Positions 7,931-17,358 of a stretch of 64,000 nt of DNA are shown piece after piece; the stretch's first letter is position 1; each line of letters starts with the position of its first letter. The stretch lies in NCBI RefSeq assembly GCF_003025555.1, contig NZ_PYMH01000012.1:62001-126000 (forward strand), read 5' to 3'. Both the position numbers and the translations under genes were made by a program. Source of the stretch: Photobacterium lutimaris. GTDB lineage: Bacteria > Pseudomonadota > Gammaproteobacteria > Enterobacterales > Vibrionaceae. Under the pieces are notes generated by a model. It worked only from the letters and a program-made list of their open reading frames with translations, was not told the origin of the DNA and searched no databases.

Positions 7931-10761
7931 TAGGCAAACTTACGCTCTTCACCTTCACCTTCGACATTGCTGACACAACGACCACACACTTCTTCGTGGC
8001 CTTCGATAGTGCCAACATCGGCAACGTGGTGCCAACAACGGTCACACTTCGCCGCTTCAGACGCTGCAACAGTCACAAACAGACCTTCAACGTCAGTTTC
8101 CTGCGCGCCTTCAGGCTTGCTATCAGCAACAACGACTTCTGCTTTTGATGTTAGCAGAACAAAGCGCAGTTCATCTTCCAGCTTGTTCAGCTTGGCAGCC
8201 AATGCTTCCGACGCGTGCAGCGTAATCTCAGCCTGCAGTGCACCACCGATCACTTTGTCTTTACGTGCGCCTTCAAGCAGTTTGTTCACCGCACCACGCA
8301 CGGTCTGGATTTCGGCCCAGAATTCGTTGTTCAGCGCTTCACCTTCCGCTAGACCGAATAGGCCTTCAAACCACTCACCGGTAAACACGAATTTATCGCG
8401 CTGGCCTGGCATTTCGTTCCAGATCTCATCGGCCGTGAACGACATGATAGGTGCCATCCAACGAACCAAGGCTTCTACGATGTAGTATAGTGCGGTCTGA
8501 CAGCTGCGCTGCGCATGGCCACCTTGTTTTGCTGTGTACTGGCGATCTTTAATCACATCGAGGTAGAAAGACCCCATTTCAACCGAGCAGAACTGCATCA
8601 GGCGTTGGGTCACAGTATGCAGGTTGTACTCATCGTATGCTTTGATGATTTCTTCCTGCGCAGCCATTGCACGGCCTACCGCCCAGCGGTCAAGTGCGAC
8701 CATCTCTTCTGGTGCAACTAGGTCAGTTTCAGGGTTGAAACCGCTTAGGTTGGCCAAGAAGAAACGTGACGTGTTACGGATACGACGGTAAGCATCAGCT
8801 GAACGCTTCAAGATTTCGTCAGATACAGCCACTTCACCGGTGTAGTCCGTTGACGCAACCCACAAACGCAGGATATCGGCACCTAGCTTGTTGGTCACAT
8901 CTTTCGGCGCTACAACGTTACCGATAGATTTCGACATCTTACGGCCCTGGCCATCAACCACGAAACCGTGAGTCAGTACTTGTTTGTAAGGCGCTACGCC
9001 TTTCATCGCTACCGATGAAATCAGTGACGACTGGAACCAACCACGGTGCTGATCAGACCCTTCTAGGTATAGATCGGCGCTGTTGCCGTTGTACTCTTCG
9101 CGGCTGTCAACCACCGAGAAGTGCGTCACACCCGAGTCGAACCATACGTCCAAGGTATCGAGTACTTTCTCGTACTTAGCCGCATCGTCTTCACTCATGA
9201 CGTCTGTTAGATCAAGGTCCCACCAAGCTTGGATGCCTTTCTGCTCAACAAGCTGCGCCACTTTCTCGATCAGCTCAGCGCTGTTCGGATGAAGATCTTG
9301 CGTTTCTTTGTGAACAAACAGGGCAATTGGCACGCCCCAAGTACGCTGACGAGAGATACACCACTCAGGACGGCCTTCAACCATACCTTCGATACGGCTC
9401 TGGCCCCACTCTGGCATCCACTCTACCGCTTTAATTTCTTCCAACGCTTTCGCACGCAGACCAGCCTGATCCATCGAGATGAACCACTGAGGCGTCGCAC
9501 GGAAGATAATTGGCGTCTTGTGGCGCCAGCAGTGCGGGTAGCTGTGCTCGTAAGCGTGGTGGTGCAATAGCGCACCGTGTTCTTTCAAGGTTTCAACAAC
9601 GGCATCGTTGGCTTTGAATACATGCTGACCGGCAAATAGCTCGGTATCTGGCAGGTAAACACCGTTGCTACCAACAGGGTTCGCCACTTCCAGGCCGTAT
9701 TTCTGGCCTACCGCGAAGTCTTCTTGACCGTGGCCTGGTGCGGTATGCACACAGCCCGTACCTGATTCAGTCGTAACGTGATCGCCTAGGATCACTGGTA
9801 CGTTAAAGCTGTAGAACGGGTGGTTGAATTGCATCAACTCCAGATCAGCACCTTTACAGAAGCCTAGGTTGTGGAAGTGTTCGATCCCTGCACGGTCTAG
9901 GACATCTTTCGCTAGCTCAGCGGCAACGATAAGACGCTCTTTCTTCTCGCCTTCAACCTGAATAAGCACGTATTCCAGATCGTCACGCACCGCAACAGCA
10001 CGGTTTGCAGGCAAGGTCCAAGGGGTCGTGGTCCAGATCACGATAGAAATATCGCCTTCACCGGTATGGCCATCAGCACACTGGAATTTCGCAACTGTTG
10101 CCGCTTCATCCGCCGCTTTAAAGCGAACATCGATAGAAGGCGAGACTTTATCTTTGTATTCGACTTCCGCTTCTGCCAGTGCTGAGCCACAGTCAGTACA
10201 CCAGTGAACAGGCTTGAAGCCTTTCAGTAGGTGACCCTGATCGGCAATTTTACCTAGAGAGCGGATGATGTTGGCTTCGGTGCCAAAGTCCATTGTACGG
10301 TATGGCTTATCCCACTCACCCAGTACACCCAGGCGCATAAAGCTTTCTTTCTGGCCTTCAACCTGACCGGCAGCGTAAGTACGGCACTTTTCACGGAATT
10401 CCGCAGCAGTTACCTTCTGGCCCGGCTTGCCGACTTTTTTCTCTACCATCAGTTCGATAGGAAGACCGTGACAATCCCAACCAGGAATGTATGGCGCATC
10501 AAAGCCAGACAGAGTCTTTGACTTAATAATAATGTCTTTAAGAATCTTGTTTAGCGCGTGACCAATGTGAATATCACCGTTGGCATATGGAGGGCCATCG
10601 TGCAGTACGAAGGATTTTTTACCCTTCTTGGCTTTACGAATTTCACCGTAAAGATCTTCATCGTACCAACGCTTAAGCATTGCAGGCTCACGCTGAGCTA
10701 GGTTGCCTCGCATCGGAAACCCTGTTTCAGGCAGGTTCAGGGTATCTTTATAGTCGCTCAT
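7930..10761 (-). CDS. ileS: isoleucyl-tRNA synthetase
   Basis: This class I aminoacyl-tRNA synthetase charges tRNA-Ile. The 943-residue product has PPYANGDIHIGHALN with the HIGH motif at 65-68 and the KMSKS loop (GRKMSKSIGN) near residue 605. Between them lies the CP1 editing domain (TGCVHTAPGHGQEDF). At the C terminus CDRCW and CGRC form the zinc site. It overlaps ribF upstream by four bases (ATGA) and lspA downstream, the standard ribF-ileS-lspA arrangement. Confidence 0.99.
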   Translation of the reverse strand: MSDYKDTLNLPETGFPMRGNLAQREPAMLKRWYDEDLYGEIRKAKKGKKSFVLHDGPPYANGDIHIGHALNKILKDIIIKSKTLSGFDAPYIPGWDCHGLPIELMVEKKVGKPGQKVTAAEFREKCRTYAAGQVEGQKESFMRLGVLGEWDKPYRTMDFGTEANIIRSLGKIADQGHLLKGFKPVHWCTDCGSALAEAEVEYKDKVSPSIDVRFKAADEAATVAKFQCADGHTGEGDISIVIWTTTPWTLPANRAVAVRDDLEYVLIQVEGEKKERLIVAAELAKDVLDRAGIEHFHNLGFCKGADLELMQFNHPFYSFNVPVILGDHVTTESGTGCVHTAPGHGQEDFAVGQKYGLEVANPVGSNGVYLPDTELFAGQHVFKANDAVVETLKEHGALLHHHAYEHSYPHCWRHKTPIIFRATPQWFISMDQAGLRAKALEEIKAVEWMPEWGQSRIEGMVEGRPEWCISRQRTWGVPIALFVHKETQDLHPNSAELIEKVAQLVEQKGIQAWWDLDLTDVMSEDDAAKYEKVLDTLDVWFDSGVTHFSVVDSREEYNGNSADLYLEGSDQHRGWFQSSLISSVAMKGVAPYKQVLTHGFVVDGQGRKMSKSIGNVVAPKDVTNKLGADILRLWVASTDYTGEVAVSDEILKRSADAYRRIRNTSRFFLANLSGFNPETDLVAPEEMVALDRWAVGRAMAAQEEIIKAYDEYNLHTVTQRLMQFCSVEMGSFYLDVIKDRQYTAKQGGHAQRSCQTALYYIVEALVRWMAPIMSFTADEIWNEMPGQRDKFVFTGEWFEGLFGLAEGEALNNEFWAEIQTVRGAVNKLLEGARKDKVIGGALQAEITLHASEALAAKLNKLEDELRFVLLTSKAEVVVADSKPEGAQETDVEGLFVTVAASEAAKCDRCWHHVADVGTIEGHEEVCGRCVSNVEGEGEERKFA

Positions 10762-11729
10762 TGATTCTCGATTCCGTTACTTGGGCGAAGTTGGACATTA
10801 TTACGCTCAGTCAGCCACACCCGTGCTGACTGGGCATCACGCTCGATTTGTGCTTTCAACGCATCAAATGATTCAAATTTTATCTCGTCGCGCAGCTTAT
10901 GGCATAACACGACGTCAATCTGGGTCCCGTAGAGATCAGATTGGAAATCAAATAGGTGCACTTCCAGTTGGCGGCGCACACCATTTACCGTCGGTCGTCG
11001 ACCGACATTGGCCACCCCGGCAAGCGGTGTATCGGCCACGCCGTGGACTTCGACGGCATAAACGCCAGAAACCGGTGAGACCCGGCGTTTTAGTGGGACG
11101 TTGGCTGTCGGAAAACCGATAGTCCGTCCTAATTTTCGACCATGAGAGACACGTCCGCTAATACTGAACGGGCGCCCTAGCATGGACTCTGCCAGCTCAA
11201 GCTGATCGTCGGCCAGAGCCTGACGGATAGCGGTACTGCTGACACGCTGCTCGGAGACACAGAAACTCTGAGTACTCACAACCGTAAAGCCATATTCTTT
11301 ACCAGCCGCTTGCAACATGGCGAAGTTCCCGCTGCGACCTTTGCCGAAACGAAAATCGTCACCAACTACCAGAAACTTAACACCCAATTGCTCAACCAAC
11401 AAGCGGCGGACAAAATCTTGTGCCGACAAACTGGCAAAGTGGTGATTGAAATTCACGCACAGAAAACGCGCCAAACCTTGCTCTCTCAAGCGTAAGTATT
11501 TGTCGCGAAAGCGGGTTAGCCGAGCAGGCGCGTTATCGCCGGCAAACAGCTCCTGAGGTTGGGGTTCAAAGCTCATGACTGTCGCCGGACAGCCCAGCTC
11601 CTTCGCCTTGGCCATGACATTGCTAAGCACTGCCTGGTGACCTAGGTGAACACCATCAAAATTACCAATCGTCAGCACGCAACCGCGGTGCCTAGGCTGG
11701 ATATTATGTATTCCTCGGATCAATTCCAT
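10758..11729 (-). CDS. ribF: bifunctional riboflavin kinase / FAD synthetase
   Basis: RibF converts riboflavin to FMN and FMN to FAD. The 323-residue product has an N-terminal nucleotidylyltransferase-like FAD synthetase domain (TIGNFDGVHLGHQ at about 21-33; GDDFRFGKGRSG; ISSTAIRQAL). The C-terminal flavokinase domain carries GRTIGFPTANV and the usual segment GVYAVEV. It ends in an ATGA overlap with ileS and follows murJ on the same strand after 123 bases. Confidence 0.97.
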   Translation of the reverse strand: MELIRGIHNIQPRHRGCVLTIGNFDGVHLGHQAVLSNVMAKAKELGCPATVMSFEPQPQELFAGDNAPARLTRFRDKYLRLREQGLARFLCVNFNHHFASLSAQDFVRRLLVEQLGVKFLVVGDDFRFGKGRSGNFAMLQAAGKEYGFTVVSTQSFCVSEQRVSSTAIRQALADDQLELAESMLGRPFSISGRVSHGRKLGRTIGFPTANVPLKRRVSPVSGVYAVEVHGVADTPLAGVANVGRRPTVNGVRRQLEVHLFDFQSDLYGTQIDVVLCHKLRDEIKFESFDALKAQIERDAQSARVWLTERNNVQLRPSNGIENQ

Positions 11730-11799
11730 GCGTCAAGTTCATTTTCGCAGAGTGAAAAACTGACGGATTATATACCCAAACCCCTGCCTTATGCATCAA

Positions 11800-11838
11800 C
11801 CAGCGAGATTTTATCAGTGATTTATCACCTCTCGCTGG
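11800..11838 (-). repeat. inverted repeat between murJ and ribF
   Basis: The 9-bp arms CCAGCGAGA and TCTCGCTGG enclose a loop that itself contains GTGAT-AA-ATCAC on the minus strand. No T run follows, so it is probably an mRNA structure rather than a terminator. Confidence 0.5.
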
Positions 11839-11852
11839 CTCTTTCGGCTTGG

Positions 11853-13412
11853 TTAACTGGCCGCACGCAGGTGACGGGGACGGATCCCCATCAGCATGAC
11901 AGCCACCAGATAAACGCTAGCCCCTGCGCCGATCAACCCAGCCAACCACATCGCCCGGTTCAGGAAGCTCCATTCCAGCCAGACGGTCATGCCAGGCAGT
12001 AACCACAGCAGTGCACCGGCCATTACAGCACCGGCAATGGCAAGGCGGATAACAAACCACAGAGTCTCGGCTGTCACCCTATAGACACCGGTGATGTGCA
12101 GGCCGCGGTACAGCAACGCCGCATTGACCAACGCCGACAGTGCCGTTGCCATCGCCAGACCAACGTAACCGTAGAAATAAGCAAAAATGGCATTGAAGAC
12201 CATGTTAGTAACCATGGCAATGATGCCGAACTTCACCGGGGTCTTGGTGTCTTGCCTTGCGTAATAGCCCGGTGCCAACACTTTAATCAGCATAAAGTTA
12301 AGCAAGCCGGACGCATAGGCCAACAAAGACATCGACGCCTGCTGGACATCGTTAGGGCTGAATTCACCGCGCATAAACAGCACCATCAACATCGGCTTGG
12401 CCAACACCATCAAACCGAGCATTGCCGGGAGACCGAGCAGCAGCACCATGCGCACCCCCCAGTCCATTGTATGGGCAAATTGCTCCGGGCTTTGATCAAC
12501 ATGCTTACGTGACAGTGCAGGCAAGATCACCGTGGCAATAGCAATACCGAACAGGCCAAGCGGAAACTCCAGCAAACGATCGGAGTAATACAACCAACTG
12601 ATCGAGCCGGTCGCGAGGAAACTGGCAATAAAGGTGTCAAACAACAGGTTGATTTGGCTAACAGAAACACCGAACAGCGCCGGGATCATCAGGGTGCGGA
12701 TCTTCACCACTCCCGGGTCATGCCACCCCCACTTGGGCTTCACTAGCATGCCTTCTTTATATAGGAAAGGCAGCTGGAACAAGAACTGGATCAGACCACC
12801 AAGAAAGACCCCCAGCGCCAAACCAATTTCCGGCTGACTCAAATTCGGTGACACAAACCAAGCACAAGCAATGATGGCGACATTAAGAAAAACCGGGGTA
12901 AAGGAGGAAACGGCAAACTTGCCCAGCGTGTTAAGGATCGCCCCCGACAGCGCGACAAAAGTAATAAACCACAAATATGGAAACGTGATTTTCAGCAACA
13001 AGCTGGCCAACTCGAATTTCGGTGCCGAAGGCCCATCGTTGAGCCAATCGAGAAACCAACCCGCCCCGAACAAGGCTGTCACTACACCGGACCCCAAAAT
13101 GCCTAGCAGGGTAACAATAGAGACTATCACGCCCAGGGTCCCCGATGCCCTTGCGATTAATTGGCGGGTACGGTCCATCTCGCCAGAGGCATGGTATTCC
13201 GTCAAAACAGGGACAAATGCCTGTGAAAAAGCGCCCTCGGCAAACAGCCGCCGCAGAAAGTTGGGAATTTTATTGGCAAAGAAGAAAACATCGGCCGCAG
13301 CCCCGGCCCCCATTAGGTTGGCGACCACGACATCCCGCACTAAACCCAGTACCCGAGAGACCAATGTCATGGTGCTGACAATCAGTCCTGAGCGCAAAAG
13401 ACGCTTGCTCAC
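11853..13412 (-). CDS. murJ: lipid II flippase
   Basis: MurJ (MviN) moves lipid II across the inner membrane for peptidoglycan synthesis. The product has about 14 hydrophobic segments and the signature SRVLGLVRDVVVANLMGAG near the N terminus. I take GTG at 13412 as the start (MSKRLLRSGLIVSTMT, 519 residues). GAGG lies eight bases upstream and the protein then matches the family N-terminus. A longer frame to 13460 has no support. It is divergent from rpsT and first in the murJ-ribF-ileS-lspA direction. Confidence 0.96.
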   Translation of the reverse strand: MSKRLLRSGLIVSTMTLVSRVLGLVRDVVVANLMGAGAAADVFFFANKIPNFLRRLFAEGAFSQAFVPVLTEYHASGEMDRTRQLIARASGTLGVIVSIVTLLGILGSGVVTALFGAGWFLDWLNDGPSAPKFELASLLLKITFPYLWFITFVALSGAILNTLGKFAVSSFTPVFLNVAIIACAWFVSPNLSQPEIGLALGVFLGGLIQFLFQLPFLYKEGMLVKPKWGWHDPGVVKIRTLMIPALFGVSVSQINLLFDTFIASFLATGSISWLYYSDRLLEFPLGLFGIAIATVILPALSRKHVDQSPEQFAHTMDWGVRMVLLLGLPAMLGLMVLAKPMLMVLFMRGEFSPNDVQQASMSLLAYASGLLNFMLIKVLAPGYYARQDTKTPVKFGIIAMVTNMVFNAIFAYFYGYVGLAMATALSALVNAALLYRGLHITGVYRVTAETLWFVIRLAIAGAVMAGALLWLLPGMTVWLEWSFLNRAMWLAGLIGAGASVYLVAVMLMGIRPRHLRAAS

Positions 13413-13545
13413 AAAAAAAACCTCATAAAGATGGCCCCAAAAGGTGACTTCCGTAGCCAAATGCTGGTAAAATCTGCCGCCATATTAACCGTGTTATTCC
13501 GCAAGTGCCAATTCAATTGGTTAGGCGGTTATTTGCACAAATCAT

Positions 13546-13574
13546 TTGACAATCACGGGCAAAAGAGGCATAGT
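13546..13574 (+). promoter_or_regulatory. sigma70 promoter of rpsT
   Basis: TTGACA (13546-13551), a 17-base spacer and CATAGT (13569-13574) lie about 45 bases upstream of the rpsT start. Confidence 0.65.
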
Positions 13575-13619
13575 CCTCGGCCTTAAAATGTCACCGTACC
13601 AAGTTTTGGAGTTATACCC

Positions 13620-13880
13620 TTGGCTAACATCAAATCTGCTAAGAAACGTGCGATCACTTCAGAAAAACGTCGCCAGCACAACGCTAGCCGTCGTTCTATG
13701 ATGCGTACTTTCTTCAAGAAAGTTATTGCTGCTATCGAAGCGGGCAACAAAGAAGCTGCTACTCAAGCTTTCACTGAAATGCAACCTGTTATGGATCGCA
13801 TGGCTACTAAAGGCCTGATCCACAAAAACAAAGCTGCACGTCATAAAGCTCGTCTAGCTGCAAAAATCAAAGCTCTTTAA
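13620..13880 (+). CDS. rpsT: 30S ribosomal protein S20
   Basis: This is an 86-residue, lysine- and arginine-rich primary 16S rRNA-binding protein (MANIKSAKKRAITSEKRRQHN). The start codon is TTG at 13620, with GGAG ten bases before it. E. coli rpsT also starts at UUG, which matters for its autogenous translational control, so the same control may operate here. It stands alone between its own promoter and a terminator. Confidence 0.98.
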   Translation: MANIKSAKKRAITSEKRRQHNASRRSMMRTFFKKVIAAIEAGNKEAATQAFTEMQPVMDRMATKGLIHKNKAARHKARLAAKIKAL

Positions 13881-13900
13881 TTTGAGTTTCTGATTTTGAT

Positions 13901-13928
13901 AAAAAAACCGGCGTAAGCCGGTTTTTTT
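13901..13928. terminator. bidirectional terminator between rpsT and hlyU
   Basis: The stem ACCGGC/GCCGGT has an A run on one side and a T run on the other. It can end rpsT on the plus strand and hlyU on the minus strand. Confidence 0.9.
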
Positions 13929-13958
13929 ATATCTGCTTTACAATAATCACTGCGCTGC

Positions 13959-14255
13959 CTAGGTCCCGCAATACATCTTGTGTAACAACTGTATCATCGC
14001 TTTGACCTCATCGCTCTTGAGCCGGTAATACACCGTCTGAGCAACCTTCCTTGTCTCTACCAGGCCATCGCGCCGCAACCAGGCCAAATGCTGCGATAAC
14101 GCTGACTGGCTAAGACCCAGCCGCTCACTCATCATCCCGACCGACATTTCTTCTTCCAGTAAGTAACACAGGATAAATAAACGCCGCTCGTTGGCCATTG
14201 CTTTTAGCAGAGCTACGGCTTTAGGGGCATTTTGCTCCATTTGCTGTAGTTCCAT
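13959..14255 (-). CDS. hlyU: ArsR-family regulator HlyU
   Basis: HlyU is a winged-helix regulator of the SmtB/ArsR family that relieves H-NS silencing of toxin genes in vibrios. The 98-residue product has the helix-turn-helix LGLSQSALSQHLAWLRRDGLV (about 46-66), nearly identical to V. cholerae HlyU as I remember it. It lacks the metal-site cysteines of ArsR/SmtB. It keeps Cys30 and Cys96, equivalent to the cysteine pair reported to form a redox switch in V. cholerae HlyU. ATG at 14255 was chosen over an upstream frame because AGGTGG lies seven bases before it. Its position beside rpsT matches V. cholerae. Confidence 0.9.
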   Translation of the reverse strand: MELQQMEQNAPKAVALLKAMANERRLFILCYLLEEEMSVGMMSERLGLSQSALSQHLAWLRRDGLVETRKVAQTVYYRLKSDEVKAMIQLLHKMYCGT

Positions 14256-14271
14256 ACTGCTACCACCTGTC

Positions 14272-14299
14272 AATTAAGTTAATGCTAATGTACTTAATT
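14272..14299. promoter_or_regulatory. inverted repeat upstream of hlyU, candidate operator
   Basis: The perfect 8-bp arms AATTAAGT (14272-14279) and ACTTAATT (14292-14299) are separated by 12 bases containing the direct repeat TAATG-C-TAATG. It begins 17 bases upstream of the hlyU start codon. ArsR-family proteins bind such dyads, so autoregulation is a reasonable inference. Confidence 0.45.
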
Positions 14300-14361
14300 T
14301 AAACATGGTTTTCTAGCACACTGTATGGATATTTGAATCAAACGAACAAAAAACCGCAACC

Positions 14362-15252
14362 TTATTTAAACAGTTTTCTAAAGTCAGCCTCACATATCCG
14401 CTTGACCGCCGGGTGCATGATCATCCGTTCAGCGAAAATGACGTAATACTCTTCGCGAATTTCCTTCACCCGCTTCACCTCGCGGATATTGTGACTGGTA
14501 TCTTCCAGCTCTGCGGCATAAATCGACGGAGCGACGAACATCGACTGCTGATATAGGCCAAAGGCTTTCATCAGGGCGGCATCATCAAACTCCCCGAGGA
14601 TATTAGGGGTAATACCCATCTGATCAAACCAATGAATCAGCTTTCGCCCCATCGCCGTTCGCCGGCCAGGGATCAGCAACTTGTAATCCTCGATGCAGGC
14701 CGGAAAGTTCAGCGGCTTATCTGGCTCGGTACAGAAGAAGCTCATCGTCGACTCCCCTAGCTTCTTACTGTACAGACCTGGACTCTGGGTAGAGTCCACC
14801 GGACAATCCGACAGGATCATATCCAGCTTGTGCTGTGACAGTTGCTCCAGCAACATTTCGTGGGTTGACTCATAACAACGCAGATGAATGCGCTCATCTT
14901 CCGGCAAGCCTTCCATCAAAACTTTGCTGACAAGGCGTTTTGACAGTGCATCGGCCACCCCCACCTCCAGCAGCAAATTCTCGCGCTGGGTGTAATTGAC
15001 GATATCCAGCATCTCGTAGCTAAGATCGAACATCTTATCGGCGTACTTGAAAACCAATTGGCCAAGTTCGGTCGGTTCGATATTCCGGCCGACTCGCTTG
15101 GTCAGTTTACCTTTGAGGCGCTCTTCCAGCGCCCTGATTTGCCCGGTGACCGTCTGTGGCGCCAAAAACAACGCATCGGCAGCCTTGGTGACGGAGCCCT
15201 GCTTGCAGACCATCCAAAAGTAATAAAGGTGGTTGTAGTTAAGGTGAGACAT
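14362..15252 (-). CDS. nhaR: LysR-family activator NhaR
   Basis: NhaR is the Na+-responsive LysR-type activator of nhaA. The 296-residue product begins MSHLNYNHLYYFWMV with an N-terminal helix-turn-helix (GSVTKAADALFLAPQTVTGQ). The effector domain is strongly NhaR-like (VGVADALSKRLVSKVL, STHEMLLEQLSQHKLDM, LIPGRRTAMGRKLIHWF). The start at 15252 matches the E. coli N-terminus (MSHINYNHLYYFW); an upstream extension to 15288 is unlikely. It follows the nhaA unit but is separated from it by a terminator. In E. coli nhaR also lies directly downstream of nhaA. Confidence 0.96.
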   Translation of the reverse strand: MSHLNYNHLYYFWMVCKQGSVTKAADALFLAPQTVTGQIRALEERLKGKLTKRVGRNIEPTELGQLVFKYADKMFDLSYEMLDIVNYTQRENLLLEVGVADALSKRLVSKVLMEGLPEDERIHLRCYESTHEMLLEQLSQHKLDMILSDCPVDSTQSPGLYSKKLGESTMSFFCTEPDKPLNFPACIEDYKLLIPGRRTAMGRKLIHWFDQMGITPNILGEFDDAALMKAFGLYQQSMFVAPSIYAAELEDTSHNIREVKRVKEIREEYYVIFAERMIMHPAVKRICEADFRKLFK

Positions 15253-15400
15253 GTTTAGCAACCATATTCCATAGCAGTGTATTTCCAATCGGGACGGGTA
15301 AGGACCAACGTAGAGGTTGAATAACCGAGTACAAGAAGAGTTTACGGTAACATCGTCAAGTTACCAAAATGCCGATTAGAAATTCGACTGCCCTAAAAAT

Positions 15401-15436
15401 AAAAACCCAGAAGCCAGCTTACGCTGAGCTTCTGGG
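15401..15436 (-). terminator. terminator of the nhaA operon
   Basis: The stem CCCAGAAGC/GCTTCTGGG is extended by an inner CAGC/GCTG. On the minus strand it is followed by TTTTTATTTTT, 77 bases after the last gene of the nhaA unit. Confidence 0.88.
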
Positions 15437-15512
15437 CGCTTCAACCGTAATCATTCATTCACCAATGAAATATTACACTTATTCAGTTTTCATATAGCGG
15501 AAAAAATGTTTA

Positions 15513-15779
15513 TCACTCAACTGTCGAAGGGGCTTTTTGCTCAATCGACGTCATTTTACGATAGCGCTCACCAACCCGCTGCTCCAAAGCCCTGGAGCGA
15601 AATGGACTGTCGTTCTTAACCATCGCCGTGGTCTCCTCTGCTGACTTGGCTTGATTCAAACCAGCCAAGTAAGCCTGGCAGATGTCAGAGCTGCTGTCTT
15701 GGTTACAGCTCTGATAATCCGGTACGGCCATCACAGAAGCAGACATCATGATCCCAGCTACAATCAGTGCGCGTTTCAT
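15513..15779 (-). CDS. small secreted protein translationally coupled to nhaA
   Basis: I do not recognise this 88-residue protein. It begins with a clear signal peptide (MKRALIVAGIMMSASVMA, cleavage likely before VPDY), so it should be periplasmic. Two cysteines lie in the mature N-terminal part (QSCNQDSSSDICQ) and the rest is helical and charged. Its ATG overlaps the nhaA stop as ATGA, with GGAGG eight bases upstream inside the nhaA end, so the two are translated together. A terminator follows. This suggests a role connected with Na+/H+ antiport or the periplasm under Na+ or alkaline stress, but function is unknown. Confidence 0.85.
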   Translation of the reverse strand: MKRALIVAGIMMSASVMAVPDYQSCNQDSSSDICQAYLAGLNQAKSAEETTAMVKNDSPFRSRALEQRVGERYRKMTSIEQKAPSTVE

Positions 15780-16954
15780 ATTACACCTCCATTTTCCTTG
15801 GCAACAGTCCTAGGCAGCGACCGACTCAGCATCGTGTAGCCCACGACCGCTGATATTGTCGACCCCAACAAAATCCCTAGACGAGAATATGTACTGAAGT
15901 CCTCTGGTGCGCCGACAAAGGCCAACGACGAAATGAAGATGGACATGGTAAAACCGATACCACACAGTACTGAGACCGCGAAAATCTGTCTAAAGCCAAT
16001 ACCTTCCGGCATGGTGGCTAGACCCGTCTTGATTGCCAGGTAACTTGCGGTGAAAATACCCAGCGGCTTGCCAATGATCAGGCCAAGGGCGATACCCAAA
16101 GGCAACATCGATGTCAGGCCAGACAAAGACACACCGTCTAGCGAGATCCCTGCATTGGCAAAAGCGAATAACGGCAAGATCAGGAATGCCACATATGGAT
16201 GCAGGGCATGCTCCATTTTCTTGAGCGGTGAATGCTCATCCGATAAGCCATTTTCGCCGGACAGCGGAATGGCAAAACCCATCACTACACCAGCCAGCGT
16301 TGCATGGACGCCAGATTTAAGCACACTGACCCAAAGGATAAAGCCAACCACCACATACCAAGACACCTTGGTGACATTTTTTGCATTCATCACAAACAGA
16401 GCTGCTGTTGCCGCAAACGCCACAGCCAATGCCAAGGTGGACAGGTCGCTGCTGTAGAAAAGGGCAATGATCACGATAACGCCAAGATCATCGATAATGG
16501 CCAGCGCCAACAAAAAGACCTTCAGGGTAACGGGTACTCGGCTACCAAGCAGGGCCATGATACCCAGAGCGAAAGCAATATCTGTTGCTGCCGGAATAGC
16601 CCAGCCTTGGACCGCCAGTGGATCGGAAAAGTTAAACAGCACGTAGACCAATGCGGGTGCGGCCATACCACCAACAGCCGCAATGGCTGGGAAAATCGCT
16701 TTTTCCTTGGTATTTAGCGCCCCTTCAATCAGCTCACGCTTTACTTCCAAGCCAATGAGTAGGAAAAATACAGCCATCAGGCCATCGTTTATCCAATGAG
16801 AAATAGATAGGCCAGCAACATAGGTGTGTAACGTACCGTTGTATAAATCCTGCAACGGAGAGTTTGCTATCACCATGGCCACCGCTGCCGCGATGATCAG
16901 GATAATCCCACCAGCAGATTCTAGTTTTAAGAATTTACGAATCGCATCGGTCAT
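15776..16954 (-). CDS. nhaA: Na+/H+ antiporter NhaA
   Basis: NhaA exports Na+ in exchange for H+ across the inner membrane, important for a marine organism. The 392-residue product has about 12 membrane segments. The ion-binding aspartates are Asp155-Asp156 in LALAIIDDLGVIVI, with the supporting PAATDIAFALG (Asp125). The N-terminal LKLESAGGIILI is typical of the family. It is divergent from nptA across 480 bases and is followed without a gap by the small secreted protein. NhaR, the expected activator, is two genes downstream. Confidence 0.97.
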   Translation of the reverse strand: MTDAIRKFLKLESAGGIILIIAAAVAMVIANSPLQDLYNGTLHTYVAGLSISHWINDGLMAVFFLLIGLEVKRELIEGALNTKEKAIFPAIAAVGGMAAPALVYVLFNFSDPLAVQGWAIPAATDIAFALGIMALLGSRVPVTLKVFLLALAIIDDLGVIVIIALFYSSDLSTLALAVAFAATAALFVMNAKNVTKVSWYVVVGFILWVSVLKSGVHATLAGVVMGFAIPLSGENGLSDEHSPLKKMEHALHPYVAFLILPLFAFANAGISLDGVSLSGLTSMLPLGIALGLIIGKPLGIFTASYLAIKTGLATMPEGIGFRQIFAVSVLCGIGFTMSIFISSLAFVGAPEDFSTYSRLGILLGSTISAVVGYTMLSRSLPRTVAKENGGVI

Positions 16955-17340
16955 TGACCGGAACTCCTTTGCATGAAACGAATATCACAATAAAAATGTA
17001 AATTTAGTTTAGACGTCACAGCACTAAACTGTTAAATCGTTTGTTCAGAATATAAACATCGGAAAAACCGAACAATAACTCTTCAATGTAAGCAATAACC
17101 GTACTGTCTTATTTACACTGTCATACTTGTCATTTTTCGCTGCTCAAAAAGCCAGCGACCACTAATTAATTCGAAAAAAAACATATTTACAAGCGAAAAA
17201 ATTTTAACGACACCATGAAATAACCAAATCAAAAAATAGCCATTAAAATCAAAATTTTAAAATCAAAGAAAAATAATCGTCACACTCATGACGACGTCTT
17301 CACCTCGCAAAAAGAGCACAAACCTACTCTGTGACAGCAA

Positions 17341-17358
17341 CTGTCATATTTCTGAAAT
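17341..17358 (+). promoter_or_regulatory. candidate Pho box upstream of nptA
   Basis: CTGTCAT-ATTT-CTGAAAT has the 7+4+7 spacing of a PhoB box. The first half is perfect and the second matches 5 of 7. It ends 77 bases before the nptA start. Further exact CTGTCAT copies occur at 17118-17124 and 17417-17423. PhoB control of a phosphate transporter would make sense. The rest of the 480-base nhaA-nptA gap is AT-rich and shows no gene. Confidence 0.45.
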
